Part shown: in pieces, positions 13,635 through 21,043 of the stretch
How the letters are laid out: the number at the start of each line of letters is the position of its first letter
Numbering within the stretch: the first letter of the stretch is position 1
From: an uncultured Oscillospiraceae bacterium
GTDB taxonomy: Bacteria; Bacillota; Clostridia; Oscillospirales; Ruminococcaceae
Reading direction: 5' to 3'
Assembly: GCA_934466475.1 (NCBI GenBank)
Contig: CAKSLI010000016.1
Span: 1 to 31,882 of the forward strand
DNA length: 31,882 bases
Notes under the pieces: model-generated
What the model was told of the DNA's origin: nothing
Seen by the model: the letters and a program-made list of their open reading frames with translations, nothing else
Databases searched by the model: none
Made by a program: the position numbers and the translations under genes

Positions 13635-14993
13635 ATGAAAAAGAAGCTCATAACCGCTGCGTGCGTGCTCTTCTGGCTCGCGCTGTGGCAGGCGGGGGCA
13701 ATGCTGCTCCGCCAGGAGATACTGCTTGTTTCCCCGGTGCAGGCGGCGCGCCGCCTTTTCGAGCTGGTCCCGACTGCGGATTTCCTGAAAAGCGTGGGAT
13801 TCTCCGCCGGCAGGATAATGGCGGGCTTCGGGCTCGGGCTTGCAGGCGGGACTGTCCTTGCGGTACTGGCTGGGAAGATACGGTTTGTAAAAACGCTGCT
13901 GTCGCCGCTGGTTTCCGCTGTGAAAGCCGTTCCGGTGGCGAGTATCACGGTACTTGCGCTTGTCTGGGTCAGCTCCCGGAATCTGTCAACGCTGGTGTCG
14001 TTCCTTATCTCTCTGCCGATAGTGTATTCCAATATGCTGGAGGGAATAGAGAGCCTCGACCCAAAGCTCCGCGAAATGGCGGAGGTTTTCCGTGTGCCGG
14101 CGCTCCGGAGGGCGGCTGGGGTGTACCTCTCGCAGTTACTGCCGTATTTCCGGGCGGCTGTGCGGCTTGCAGTGGGGCTCAGCTGGAAGAGCGGCGCCGC
14201 CGCCGAGATAATCGGCATTCCCTCCGGGTCGATAGGCGAGAAGCTCTACGAGGCGAAGATCTATCTGGAGACCGCGGATCTTTTCGCCTGGACGATCGCC
14301 GTTATACTCCTTAGCTGGCTCAGCGAGAAGCTTCTCCTGCTGCTGGTGAATGCGGCGGCAGGGGCGGTTTCCGCGCTGGTCGACCGCAGGGGCGCTCCGG
14401 CGGAAGCAGTCCGCCCGGCGGGGATATCCGTCCGCGGACTGACCATGCGCTACGGCGAAAACACGGTGCTGGATGGCTTTTCCTGCGAGATACCCTCCGG
14501 GGTTCTTACCGCAGTGGCGGGAGCCTCCGGCTGCGGAAAGACAACGCTCCTTGCTCTGCTGACCGGGCTTCTTACGCCGGAGGGCGGCGAAGTGCTGACA
14601 GAGCCCGCCGGGGCGCGTTTTTCCGCGGTATTCCAGGAGGACAGGCTGTGCGAGAATCTCACGGTCTCCGCGAATATACGGCTTGTGAACGGCGGGCTCA
14701 CAGACGGCGAGATTTCAGACGCGCTGGATTCCGTGGGGCTCTCCGGCTGTGAAAACAGACCCGTGCGGGAGCTTTCCGGCGGAATGAAACGGCGCACGGC
14801 GCTTTTGCGGGCGCTTCTCTCGGAGTACGGCGCGGTAGTCCTGGACGAGCCTTTCAAGGGGCTTGACGGCGCCACGAAGAAGCAGGTGCTCGGATTCTGC
14901 CGGGAAAGGCTCCGCGGGAAAACTGCGGTGCTGGTAACGCATGATATTTCCGAGGCAGAGGAGCTTTCCGCCGCGCAGATCATACGGCTATAA
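13635..14993 (+). CDS. Fused ABC transporter permease and ATPase
   Basis: This 452-residue protein joins a membrane permease (about residues 1-240) and an ABC ATPase (about 255-452) in one chain. The permease has five to six hydrophobic segments and a BPD_transp_1 EAA-like loop (EVFRVPALRRAAGVYLSQ); the ATPase has Walker A GASGCGKTT, signature LSGGMKRR, Walker B AVVLDEP and H-loop VTHD. Permease and ATPase are normally separate genes in this importer class. Start chosen at ATG 13635, with GGGAG eight bases upstream, over a GTG six bases earlier. The dimer would carry two copies of each half. The lipoprotein encoded just upstream is its likely binding partner. Confidence 0.88.
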   Translation: MKKKLITAACVLFWLALWQAGAMLLRQEILLVSPVQAARRLFELVPTADFLKSVGFSAGRIMAGFGLGLAGGTVLAVLAGKIRFVKTLLSPLVSAVKAVPVASITVLALVWVSSRNLSTLVSFLISLPIVYSNMLEGIESLDPKLREMAEVFRVPALRRAAGVYLSQLLPYFRAAVRLAVGLSWKSGAAAEIIGIPSGSIGEKLYEAKIYLETADLFAWTIAVILLSWLSEKLLLLLVNAAAGAVSALVDRRGAPAEAVRPAGISVRGLTMRYGENTVLDGFSCEIPSGVLTAVAGASGCGKTTLLALLTGLLTPEGGEVLTEPAGARFSAVFQEDRLCENLTVSANIRLVNGGLTDGEISDALDSVGLSGCENRPVRELSGGMKRRTALLRALLSEYGAVVLDEPFKGLDGATKKQVLGFCRERLRGKTAVLVTHDISEAEELSAAQIIRL

Positions 14994-14998
14994 ATTAA

Positions 14999-15020
14999 CG
15001 GGGCGCTTTCAGGCGCCCCG
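14999..15020 (+). terminator. GC hairpin after the ABC operon, lacking a T-tract
   Basis: CGGGGCGC at 14999-15006 pairs perfectly with GCGCCCCG at 15013-15020 around a six-base loop. The next bases are TCAGCTATGT rather than T, and a family A repeat starts at 15031. The original T-run may have been displaced by that insertion, or this terminator may be Rho-assisted. Confidence 0.5.
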
Positions 15021-15030
15021 TCAGCTATGT

Positions 15031-15309
15031 GGGAACCTCTAAAAACCGGGACACGAGCAGATTTCGTACATGGCTTATATCAGATGCTAGGCACCAAACC
15101 GCAGCGTTTTCCGCCGTAGGCGGATAATGCGTTTACTGTATGTATTTCAAGGTTTGACAACGAAGCAGATGATACGGGATACGCTGAATATAGCGAAGCG
15201 TAACAAAATCAGACGCGTGAGTTTCGCGTTTGAACGTGTCGATTTTGTTTTATTCAGCGTTTCCCTTTGGCATAGAAATATGCCGTGAAGGAGGTTTTTA
15301 GAGGTGACC
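15031..15309. repeat. Family A hairpin-mosaic repeat, complete copy
   Basis: A 279-base element has 17-base ends at 15031-15047 and 15293-15309 that are inverted repeats with two mismatches (core AACCTCTAAAAACC). Its interior folds: GATACGCTGAATA pairs with TATTCAGCGTTTC, and TAACAAAATC with GATTTTGTTT. The left 73 bases match 1-73 of the window in reverse orientation. It abuts the stop codon of the lipid kinase gene (stop at 15310-15312). No gene of its own is seen. Confidence 0.85.
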
Positions 15310-16215
15310 TTATATTTTTTCCGGAACAGCGATATTCAGCGCACCCGGAACGACCTCTATTTCCGCGGTGGTGTACTCGCCGCCGTTTTCTCCGTCAAGA
15401 GTCCAGCGGAAAGGCTTCTCGCAGGAGACCGACAGCTTTGCGGACTTGAACGACACCACCATATCCGTGTCGCAGTCGTGATTCACCATGAAGCGGTTTA
15501 TCGCGTCCATGTCTGACAGGCACTTCGGAGCCTTGATGAACAGGCAGTCCAGCTTTCCGTCCGTGAGGGAGGCTCCGTCCGGGACGAGGTTCTTCATTCC
15601 GCCGACAGAATGGGTGTTTCCCACCATGCAGTAGATGAAATCGTCCTCAATTTCGCCGTCCTCCCACGTTATTTTAACGCGCCCGGAATTCTCCTTGAGG
15701 TATTTCGGCTCGAAGGATTTCAGCCCCGTCAGGAAATACGCGAACGAACCCAGGACGTTCTTGCTCTTCTGGCTGGTGACGTAACTTACGTCCGTGAACC
15801 ACCCGAACGCCGAGATGTACGCGAAGTATCCTCCGTTGAAGCGCCCGAGGTCCACCGGCAGGAAGTTCTCCTGCATTATCATCTGCGCCGCCTTTACCAT
15901 GTCCTTCGGGATGTCCAGCGAGGAAGCGAAATCGTTCACCGTGCCGGAGGGTATGTACCCGCAGGGGACGTTCACTTTGCTCGCCGCCAGTCCGTAGGAA
16001 AGCTCGTGGAGCATTCCATCGCCGCCGCTGCTCACTATCAGGTCGAATTCACCGGCGCGGCGGGAGATGAACTCTATCGCGTCCCCGGAGCAGCTTGTCG
16101 GGTGCACCATGACATCGTAGCCGGCCTGCGTGAATACGCTCAGGATATCCGACAGAGCCGCCTTAACGACTCCCTTGCCTGAGTTCGGGTTATAGGTGAA
16201 CAGCATTTTCTTCAT
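15310..16215 (-). CDS. YegS/BmrU-type lipid kinase (diacylglycerol kinase catalytic domain)
   Basis: This 301-residue protein has the catalytic motifs of the DAGK/YegS group: NPNSGKG near the N-terminus, the nucleotide-binding SSGGDGMLHEL, IPSGTVNDFA, and the terminal LDGENGG with the conserved Asp-Gly-Glu. It would phosphorylate diacylglycerol or a related lipid at the inner membrane face. The start at 16215 has AGGGGGA eight bases upstream; an ATG nine codons earlier was rejected. Transcription probably starts near 16353 from a consensus promoter, giving a long structured leader. The family A repeat touches its stop codon. Confidence 0.9.
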   Translation of the reverse strand: MKKMLFTYNPNSGKGVVKAALSDILSVFTQAGYDVMVHPTSCSGDAIEFISRRAGEFDLIVSSGGDGMLHELSYGLAASKVNVPCGYIPSGTVNDFASSLDIPKDMVKAAQMIMQENFLPVDLGRFNGGYFAYISAFGWFTDVSYVTSQKSKNVLGSFAYFLTGLKSFEPKYLKENSGRVKITWEDGEIEDDFIYCMVGNTHSVGGMKNLVPDGASLTDGKLDCLFIKAPKCLSDMDAINRFMVNHDCDTDMVVSFKSAKLSVSCEKPFRWTLDGENGGEYTTAEIEVVPGALNIAVPEKI

Positions 16216-16353
16216 ATCCGGAATCCCCCTGAAATCATACATCTTTAGTCAGGCTGCCGGGAAATCGTCAGATGCAAGGAACCATTACTTCGACAAGGCT
16301 TCTGCCTGTCACAGTAATGAAGGACGCAGCAGATGGCGGTTTATCGGCAGTCT
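16216..16353 (-). promoter_or_regulatory. Structured 5-prime leader of the lipid kinase gene, or a small RNA
   Basis: The 138 bases between the predicted start point and the lipid kinase can fold: CTGCCG at 16254-16259 closes with CGGCAG at 16345-16350, and CATTACT at 16283-16289 pairs with AGTAATG at 16313-16319, with GACAAGGC/GCCTGTC inside. No T-tract terminator is seen and no known riboswitch class was recognised, including SRP RNA, T-box and guanidine types. It may be a regulatory leader or an independent small RNA. Confidence 0.4.
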
Positions 16354-16359
16354 GATGGC

Positions 16360-16388
16360 ATTATAGCATTTTTTTGTATTCATGTCAA
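16360..16388 (-). promoter_or_regulatory. Perfect consensus sigma-A promoter, minus strand
   Basis: On the minus strand TTGACA (16383-16388) and TATAAT (16360-16365) are separated by exactly 17 bases, a perfect match to the housekeeping consensus. It drives the lipid kinase leader and is the strongest promoter in the window. Confidence 0.85.
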
Positions 16389-16438
16389 GCCGCTGGAATG
16401 AAGTTGCACAAACCCTCCTGAAATCGTAAAAAATCTTC

Positions 16439-16467
16439 TTGCAATTTGGCTTTCAGTGTGATACAAT
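16439..16467 (+). promoter_or_regulatory. Predicted sigma-A promoter of the small protein and DMT transporter
   Basis: TTGCAA at 16439-16444 and TACAAT at 16462-16467 are spaced 17 bases. The predicted start is about 25 bases before the ATG at 16499. It is divergent from the perfect minus-strand promoter 50 bases away. Confidence 0.65.
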
Positions 16468-16498
16468 AATAAGGATAAAAAGAGAAAAGGAGAACACC

Positions 16499-16669
16499 AT
16501 GGAACCGCATGATTACAAGGTAACGAAGATAGAGGGCGAATACGCGACGCTTACGGATATCAGCTCCGGAGAGGAACTGTTCATTGCGCTTTTCCTGCTC
16601 CCGGAGGGAACGGATATCGGCATGACCCTGCACTATGAGAACCTCCAGTACGAGATAACGGAGGAATGA
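16499..16669 (+). CDS. Small DUF3006-like protein (56 residues)
   Basis: This 56-residue protein (start MEPHDYKVTKIEGEY) has the arrangement of small DUF3006-type proteins, with an I-x-G-E-Y-A-x-L start, a central ELFIALFLLPEGT and a closing GMTLHYENLQYEITEE. Such proteins are short beta barrels of unknown role. The start at 16499 follows AAAAGGAG at a normal distance; an earlier ATG at 16439 lies inside the promoter and was rejected. The stop is followed by the transporter ATG after one base, so the two are coupled. The DUF assignment is from pattern memory. Confidence 0.7.
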   Translation: MEPHDYKVTKIEGEYATLTDISSGEELFIALFLLPEGTDIGMTLHYENLQYEITEE

Positions 16670-16670
16670 T

Positions 16671-17519
16671 ATGGGACTGATGCTTGCGGTAGTCGCGTGC
16701 TACACGATATGCTCGCTCAGCGACAAATACGCCGTTGCAAAGCTCAAAATGAACGGAAACACGCTGACGTTCATCATGGCGGCGGCGACCTCGCTGTTCA
16801 TGCTGGCGTATCTTCCGTTTGACAGCCGGCACTTCGACGGGAGCTTCACGGCGTTCCTTGCCATAGGGCTTATGGTGCTGTCAAAGCTGCTGGAATTTCA
16901 GCTTGCCGCGGTGATACTTAAAGAAATGTCCGCGTTTGAGCTGAAGGCATGGCTGGGGCTGACGGTGTTCCTGTCCTATGGGACTGACCTGCTCCTCGGT
17001 AATGCGGCGCTCGGACTGGTCACGGTGTGGAAATTCTGCTTCATAGCCGTTACCGCGGCGGGACTCTTTATGATCGCGAAAGCCGGCGGAAAGAAGATAA
17101 ACTACCTGAAAATACTGCTCCCGCTGGCGGGATACCTGCTGTGCAAGTTCGGCTACGGGCTTATCGTGACGTTCACGAAGCAGAGCATTTCCCCGACGCT
17201 GTCGCTGTTCTTCGCACTGGTGATACTCGCGGTGGGACTGGCTCCGTTAGTCCACCCGATAAAGCTGTGCAGGGAACAGCCGAAAGCCGTGCTCATCGTG
17301 GGGCTGACCAAGATACCGAACGTTATCGGGCTTATCCTTGAGAATATCGTGGCACAGCAGAGCATGGCGAACTATTCGTTCATTCAGCCGATGATACTTG
17401 TGGCGCTGTTCTTTATCGGCGTAATCAGAAAAGAGGAATGCACGAAGCTCAACATAATCGGCGGCGTTGTGTGCATTCTCGGCATTGCAGGATTCCAGCT
17501 TATAGGAATGCTGGCGTAA
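16671..17519 (+). CDS. DMT-superfamily (EamA-like) transporter
   Basis: This 282-residue protein has about ten hydrophobic segments, the topology of EamA-type drug/metabolite transporters. The first segment (LMLAVVACYTICSLSDKYAV) and a helix with AFELKAWLGLTVFLS are typical of members that lack an obvious substrate motif. The last (IIGGVVCILGIAGFQLIGML) matches the ending of the fold, where GGVVCILGI-type motifs recur. The substrate cannot be told. It follows the 56-residue gene by one base and is upstream of a MATE exporter 60 bases away. Confidence 0.75.
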   Translation: MGLMLAVVACYTICSLSDKYAVAKLKMNGNTLTFIMAAATSLFMLAYLPFDSRHFDGSFTAFLAIGLMVLSKLLEFQLAAVILKEMSAFELKAWLGLTVFLSYGTDLLLGNAALGLVTVWKFCFIAVTAAGLFMIAKAGGKKINYLKILLPLAGYLLCKFGYGLIVTFTKQSISPTLSLFFALVILAVGLAPLVHPIKLCREQPKAVLIVGLTKIPNVIGLILENIVAQQSMANYSFIQPMILVALFFIGVIRKEECTKLNIIGGVVCILGIAGFQLIGMLA

Positions 17520-17579
17520 AAGAAAAAACAGATACATATACAGGCTTCCGAGAGCCTGAAGGAGAACAAAAGAAATTTT

Positions 17580-18944
17580 ATGAAAGAACTTACTTCCGGC
17601 AAGCCGATGAAGCTCATTATCGGCTTTGCGCTTCCCGTGCTTCTGGGACTTGTGTTCCAGCAGGCGTATACCCTCACAGATACAATAATCATCGGCAGAC
17701 AGCTCGGTCAGGATTCCCTGGCGGCGGTAGGCTCCACTTCGGCGGTGGTCTCGCTGATGTTCAACATCATCAACGGACTGGTCACAGGATTCGCCATAAT
17801 CATCGCAAAGAACTTCGGCGCCGGCGACCACGATGAAATGCGCCGCACGATAGCCCGGACGCTCACGTTTTCGGCGGCTGCGGCAGCGCTCATCATCGTT
17901 GGGATAGCGGTGTTCATCGACCCGCTGCTCCACGCTCTGGACACACCACAGGGGATTTTTGACGAGGCGCGCACCTACCTCATCATCGTGGATCTGGGGC
18001 TTGCAGCCACGCTGTTCTACAATCTGGAATCCGCCGTGCTCCGCGCGGTGGGGGACAGCGTTATCCCGCTGGTCATTCTGGTGATCTCCACAGCGCTGAA
18101 CATCGGGCTTGACTTCCTCATGGTGTGCGCGTTACAGATGGGAGTTGCAGGCGCGGCTCTTGCGACCGTGATAGCTCAGCTTGTTTCCGCAGTGGTCTGC
18201 CTTATCTACCTGATAAAGAAGCGTCCGTTCCTTATCGTGAAGCCCGGGGACTTCCGGTTCACGGCGGCTTCCTCCGCGGAGCTGCTCAGCGCGGGCTGCG
18301 GAATGGCGCTGATGTACTCCATTGTTGACATTGGCTCGATAGTCCTCCAGAACGGAATAAACGGCTTCGGCGAGGATATAATCGCGGCGCACACGGCGGC
18401 AAGAAAGATATTCGGATTCACGATAATGCCGTTTTCGGCGCTGAGCGCCACTCTCGTGACCTACACCAGCCAGAACCGCGGCGCGGGGAAGTACTCCCGC
18501 ATAGGAAAGGGCGTGCGCTCGGGGCTTATCCTCGGGTTCGCCTGCGCGGCGATTGACGTGCTGCTTATCTTCACCGCAGGCAGAGCCATGGTAGGGGTGA
18601 TACTCCCGGACTGCGCGCAGTACGTTGAGGACACGGCGGTGCAGTACCTCTGGATAAACGTGCCGTTCTACTTCTGTCTGGTGGTGCTTTTGGAGCTGCG
18701 CAGCACGCTCCAGGGACTGGGGCAGAGCGTGGTGCCCATTGGCGCAAGCTGCATCGAGCTTATATGGAAGATCTGCACGGTGCTGTTTATGATACCCTGG
18801 CTCGGCTACATGGGAGTTATCCTCTCCGAGCCGATAATCTGGACAGCCTGCGCGGTAGTCATCGGAATAATCGCGCTTGTCACCTTCAGGAAGCTCCCGA
18901 AGGAGGACGCAGTGCGTGAAACGGCGAAAGGAGCCACAGAATGA
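17580..18944 (+). CDS. MATE-family efflux transporter
   Basis: This 454-residue protein has twelve hydrophobic segments and the N-terminal hallmark of the family (MKELTSGKPMKLIIGFALPV, then QQAYTLTDTIIIGRQLG, then FAIIIAKNFGAGDHDEMRR). MATE pumps export cationic drugs and metabolites using a sodium or proton gradient. A hairpin with CAGGCT/AGCCTG and an AAGGAG lie before the start; the spacer to the ATG is a little long (about 15 bases). It overlaps the MoxR gene by four bases, which may be chance or part of a larger operon. Confidence 0.93.
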   Translation: MKELTSGKPMKLIIGFALPVLLGLVFQQAYTLTDTIIIGRQLGQDSLAAVGSTSAVVSLMFNIINGLVTGFAIIIAKNFGAGDHDEMRRTIARTLTFSAAAAALIIVGIAVFIDPLLHALDTPQGIFDEARTYLIIVDLGLAATLFYNLESAVLRAVGDSVIPLVILVISTALNIGLDFLMVCALQMGVAGAALATVIAQLVSAVVCLIYLIKKRPFLIVKPGDFRFTAASSAELLSAGCGMALMYSIVDIGSIVLQNGINGFGEDIIAAHTAARKIFGFTIMPFSALSATLVTYTSQNRGAGKYSRIGKGVRSGLILGFACAAIDVLLIFTAGRAMVGVILPDCAQYVEDTAVQYLWINVPFYFCLVVLLELRSTLQGLGQSVVPIGASCIELIWKICTVLFMIPWLGYMGVILSEPIIWTACAVVIGIIALVTFRKLPKEDAVRETAKGATE

Positions 18945-19870
18945 TAAAGGAACTGTCTGAAAAGCTGACGGACAACGTGTCCCTCGCGGTAAAGGGAAAG
19001 CGCCGGGAGCTCCGGCTGATATGCGCGGCAATGCTGGCGGGAGGCCATGTGCTTCTCGAGGACGTCCCCGGCACCGGAAAGACCCTGCTCGCCCGCTCGC
19101 TCGCTAGATCCGTTGACGCGGATTTCCGCAGGATACAGTTCACGCCGGATCTGCTTCCGTCAGATATCACCGGCATAAATTTCTACAACATGAAGCAGCA
19201 GGAGTTCCAGCTGAGGAAAGGACCGGTGTTCGCAAACATTATCCTCGCGGACGAGATAAACCGCGCCACTCCGCGTACTCAGTCAGCGCTTCTGGAGTGC
19301 ATGGAAGAAAAGCAGACCACGATAGACGGCGACACCTATCCCATGGAGCAGCCCTTTTTCGTTATCGCAACGCAGAATCCCGTTGAGACCCAGGGAACCT
19401 ATCCCCTGCCGGAGGCTCAGCTCGACCGCTTCATGATACGTCTGGCGCTGGGTTATCCCGACCGCAGCGAGGAGATCTCGGTAATAGGCGGCGCGGTTCA
19501 GCAGGAGCTTTCGGCGGTGTGCTCCGCAGAGGAGCTGGTTAAGGCTCAGCAGGAGATAAATTCGTGCAGGGCAGGGGAAGCGGTGTGCAGCTACATCGCG
19601 GATATCGCGGCGGCTACCCGCCGTCACGGCAGCGTGAAGCTCGGGCTTTCCACCCGCGGAGCCGTGGCGCTGCGCAGAATGGCGTGCTCCCTTGCGATGA
19701 TGTCCGGACGTGACTACGCAATGCCGCAGGACGTGCTGGAGGCGGCTCCTTACGTAATAAATCACAGGCTGATATGCCGTGGATATTCCGGAGCCGGCGG
19801 CGCGGCAAAGGCTGCGGACGACGTTCTGCGGCAGGTGCTGGACAGCGTCCCCGTACCGACGGAAGGCTGA
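18941..19870 (+). CDS. MoxR-type AAA+ ATPase
   Basis: This 309-residue protein has the MoxR signatures: Walker A GTGKTLLA in LEDVPGTGKTLLARSLARSV, Walker B ILADEINRATPRTQSALLE, sensor 1 IATQNPVETQGTYPLPEAQ and the sensor 2 region with LDRF. MoxR ATPases usually work as chaperones with a DUF58 protein and a von Willebrand A domain partner in envelope stress and protein assembly. The DUF58 gene follows directly (spacing one base), but no VWA gene is present in this operon. The start overlaps the MATE stop by four bases. Confidence 0.95.
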   Translation: MIKELSEKLTDNVSLAVKGKRRELRLICAAMLAGGHVLLEDVPGTGKTLLARSLARSVDADFRRIQFTPDLLPSDITGINFYNMKQQEFQLRKGPVFANIILADEINRATPRTQSALLECMEEKQTTIDGDTYPMEQPFFVIATQNPVETQGTYPLPEAQLDRFMIRLALGYPDRSEEISVIGGAVQQELSAVCSAEELVKAQQEINSCRAGEAVCSYIADIAAATRRHGSVKLGLSTRGAVALRRMACSLAMMSGRDYAMPQDVLEAAPYVINHRLICRGYSGAGGAAKAADDVLRQVLDSVPVPTEG

Positions 19871-19871
19871 T

Positions 19872-21032
19872 ATGGAGCTTATAGTAATTGCGCTTATCCT
19901 CGCTGCGGTGCTGGTCGGGCAGTATTATCTGTATGAAAAGCTGGGTCAGCGCGGGCTGAGCTACAAGCTCACCGTAAGGCGGCGCGGCACCGAGGGAGTC
20001 CCCGCCGGCAGCGGCTCCGTCATCGAAGCCTTTGAGGACGAGGAGATCGAGATAGTCGAGGAGATAGACAACGCGAAGCTCCTGCCGCTGCCCTGGGTCA
20101 GGACAGAGATAAGCTGCTCCCGCTGGCTGAGCTTCTACGGGAGCTCGGCAGGCTCGAAGGACCCGGCGCAGAAAGGGCTGATCTCCGGTATATTCACGCT
20201 GAGAGGACGGCAGAAATGCCGCCGCACATGGAAAGTCCGGTGCGAGAAGCGCGGGCTTTTCACCATTGACGACGCCTCGATAGTGGTCAGCGACCTGTTC
20301 GGACTGGTGCGCTCCGCAAGGGTGATAAAGCTCGGTCAGGAGCTGCGGGTGCTTCCCATTCCCGCCGACATGGAGTGCGGCGATATGTCCGGGGACGTGT
20401 TTATCGGAGAGATCCTGGTGCGGCGCTTTGTATTGCCAGACCCGTTCGTTATCAGCGGCGCGCGGGAATACTCCGGGCGGGAGCCCATGAACCGCATTCA
20501 CTGGGCTCAGAGCGCCCGCTGCGGTTCGCTTATGGTCTACAACAACGAATTCACGACCGAGCGCCGGGTGCTGGTGCTGCTTAACGTACAGCGAAGCTTC
20601 CACGGAGAGAAGCAGCGCATATCCGTGCCAACGCTGGAGGCGCTGATAAAGGGCGCGGCGTTCATGCTGGATTACTGCTGCCGCACTCACACGGAGTGCG
20701 CGCTCGCGGCAAACTCGCCGAAGCCGGTATACTCCGAGCCGGGGGAGGGCTACGTCCACATGATGGAGCAGCTGCGCAGCCTGGCGGAGCTGAAAAGCTG
20801 CTGCGGGGAGCATATAGACGATTTTATCGCGCAGGTGGATTTCACAGGCTTCACGGACGTGGTGTTCGTCAGCAGCTTCCTTGACGAGAAGTGCGCGGAA
20901 ACGCTCCGGGGGCTTTCACAGAATGGCAGGAGCATAACGATATTCTCCACGGATATCGAGGAAACGGATCTCTGCGATGTGCTGCACATTCCGCGCAGGA
21001 AGTACAGCCTGCCGGACGGCGGCGAAGAATAG
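19872..21032 (+). CDS. DUF58 domain protein
   Basis: This 386-residue protein begins with a single hydrophobic segment (MELIVIALILAAVLVGQYYL) and has the DUF58 motif ISGAREYSGREPMNRIHWAQSAR followed by LMVYNNE, equivalent to the family's Y-x-G-D-D-x-R-x-I-D-W-K pattern. DUF58 proteins partner MoxR ATPases. The N-terminal helix anchors it in the membrane. The start at 19872 follows GGAAGGCTGAT; a longer reading from 19779 was rejected because it overlaps the MoxR gene. An inner-domain VWA-like fold is usual, but the MIDAS motif (DxSxS) is not evident. Confidence 0.88.
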   Translation: MELIVIALILAAVLVGQYYLYEKLGQRGLSYKLTVRRRGTEGVPAGSGSVIEAFEDEEIEIVEEIDNAKLLPLPWVRTEISCSRWLSFYGSSAGSKDPAQKGLISGIFTLRGRQKCRRTWKVRCEKRGLFTIDDASIVVSDLFGLVRSARVIKLGQELRVLPIPADMECGDMSGDVFIGEILVRRFVLPDPFVISGAREYSGREPMNRIHWAQSARCGSLMVYNNEFTTERRVLVLLNVQRSFHGEKQRISVPTLEALIKGAAFMLDYCCRTHTECALAANSPKPVYSEPGEGYVHMMEQLRSLAELKSCCGEHIDDFIAQVDFTGFTDVVFVSSFLDEKCAETLRGLSQNGRSITIFSTDIEETDLCDVLHIPRRKYSLPDGGEE

Positions 21033-21043
21033 GCGGTGAACTC

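Noticed and set aside
16216..16353. SRP RNA or T-box leader
   Set aside because: Neither the SRP GGAAGGAAGCAGC loop nor the T-box TGGNACCGCG motif is present.
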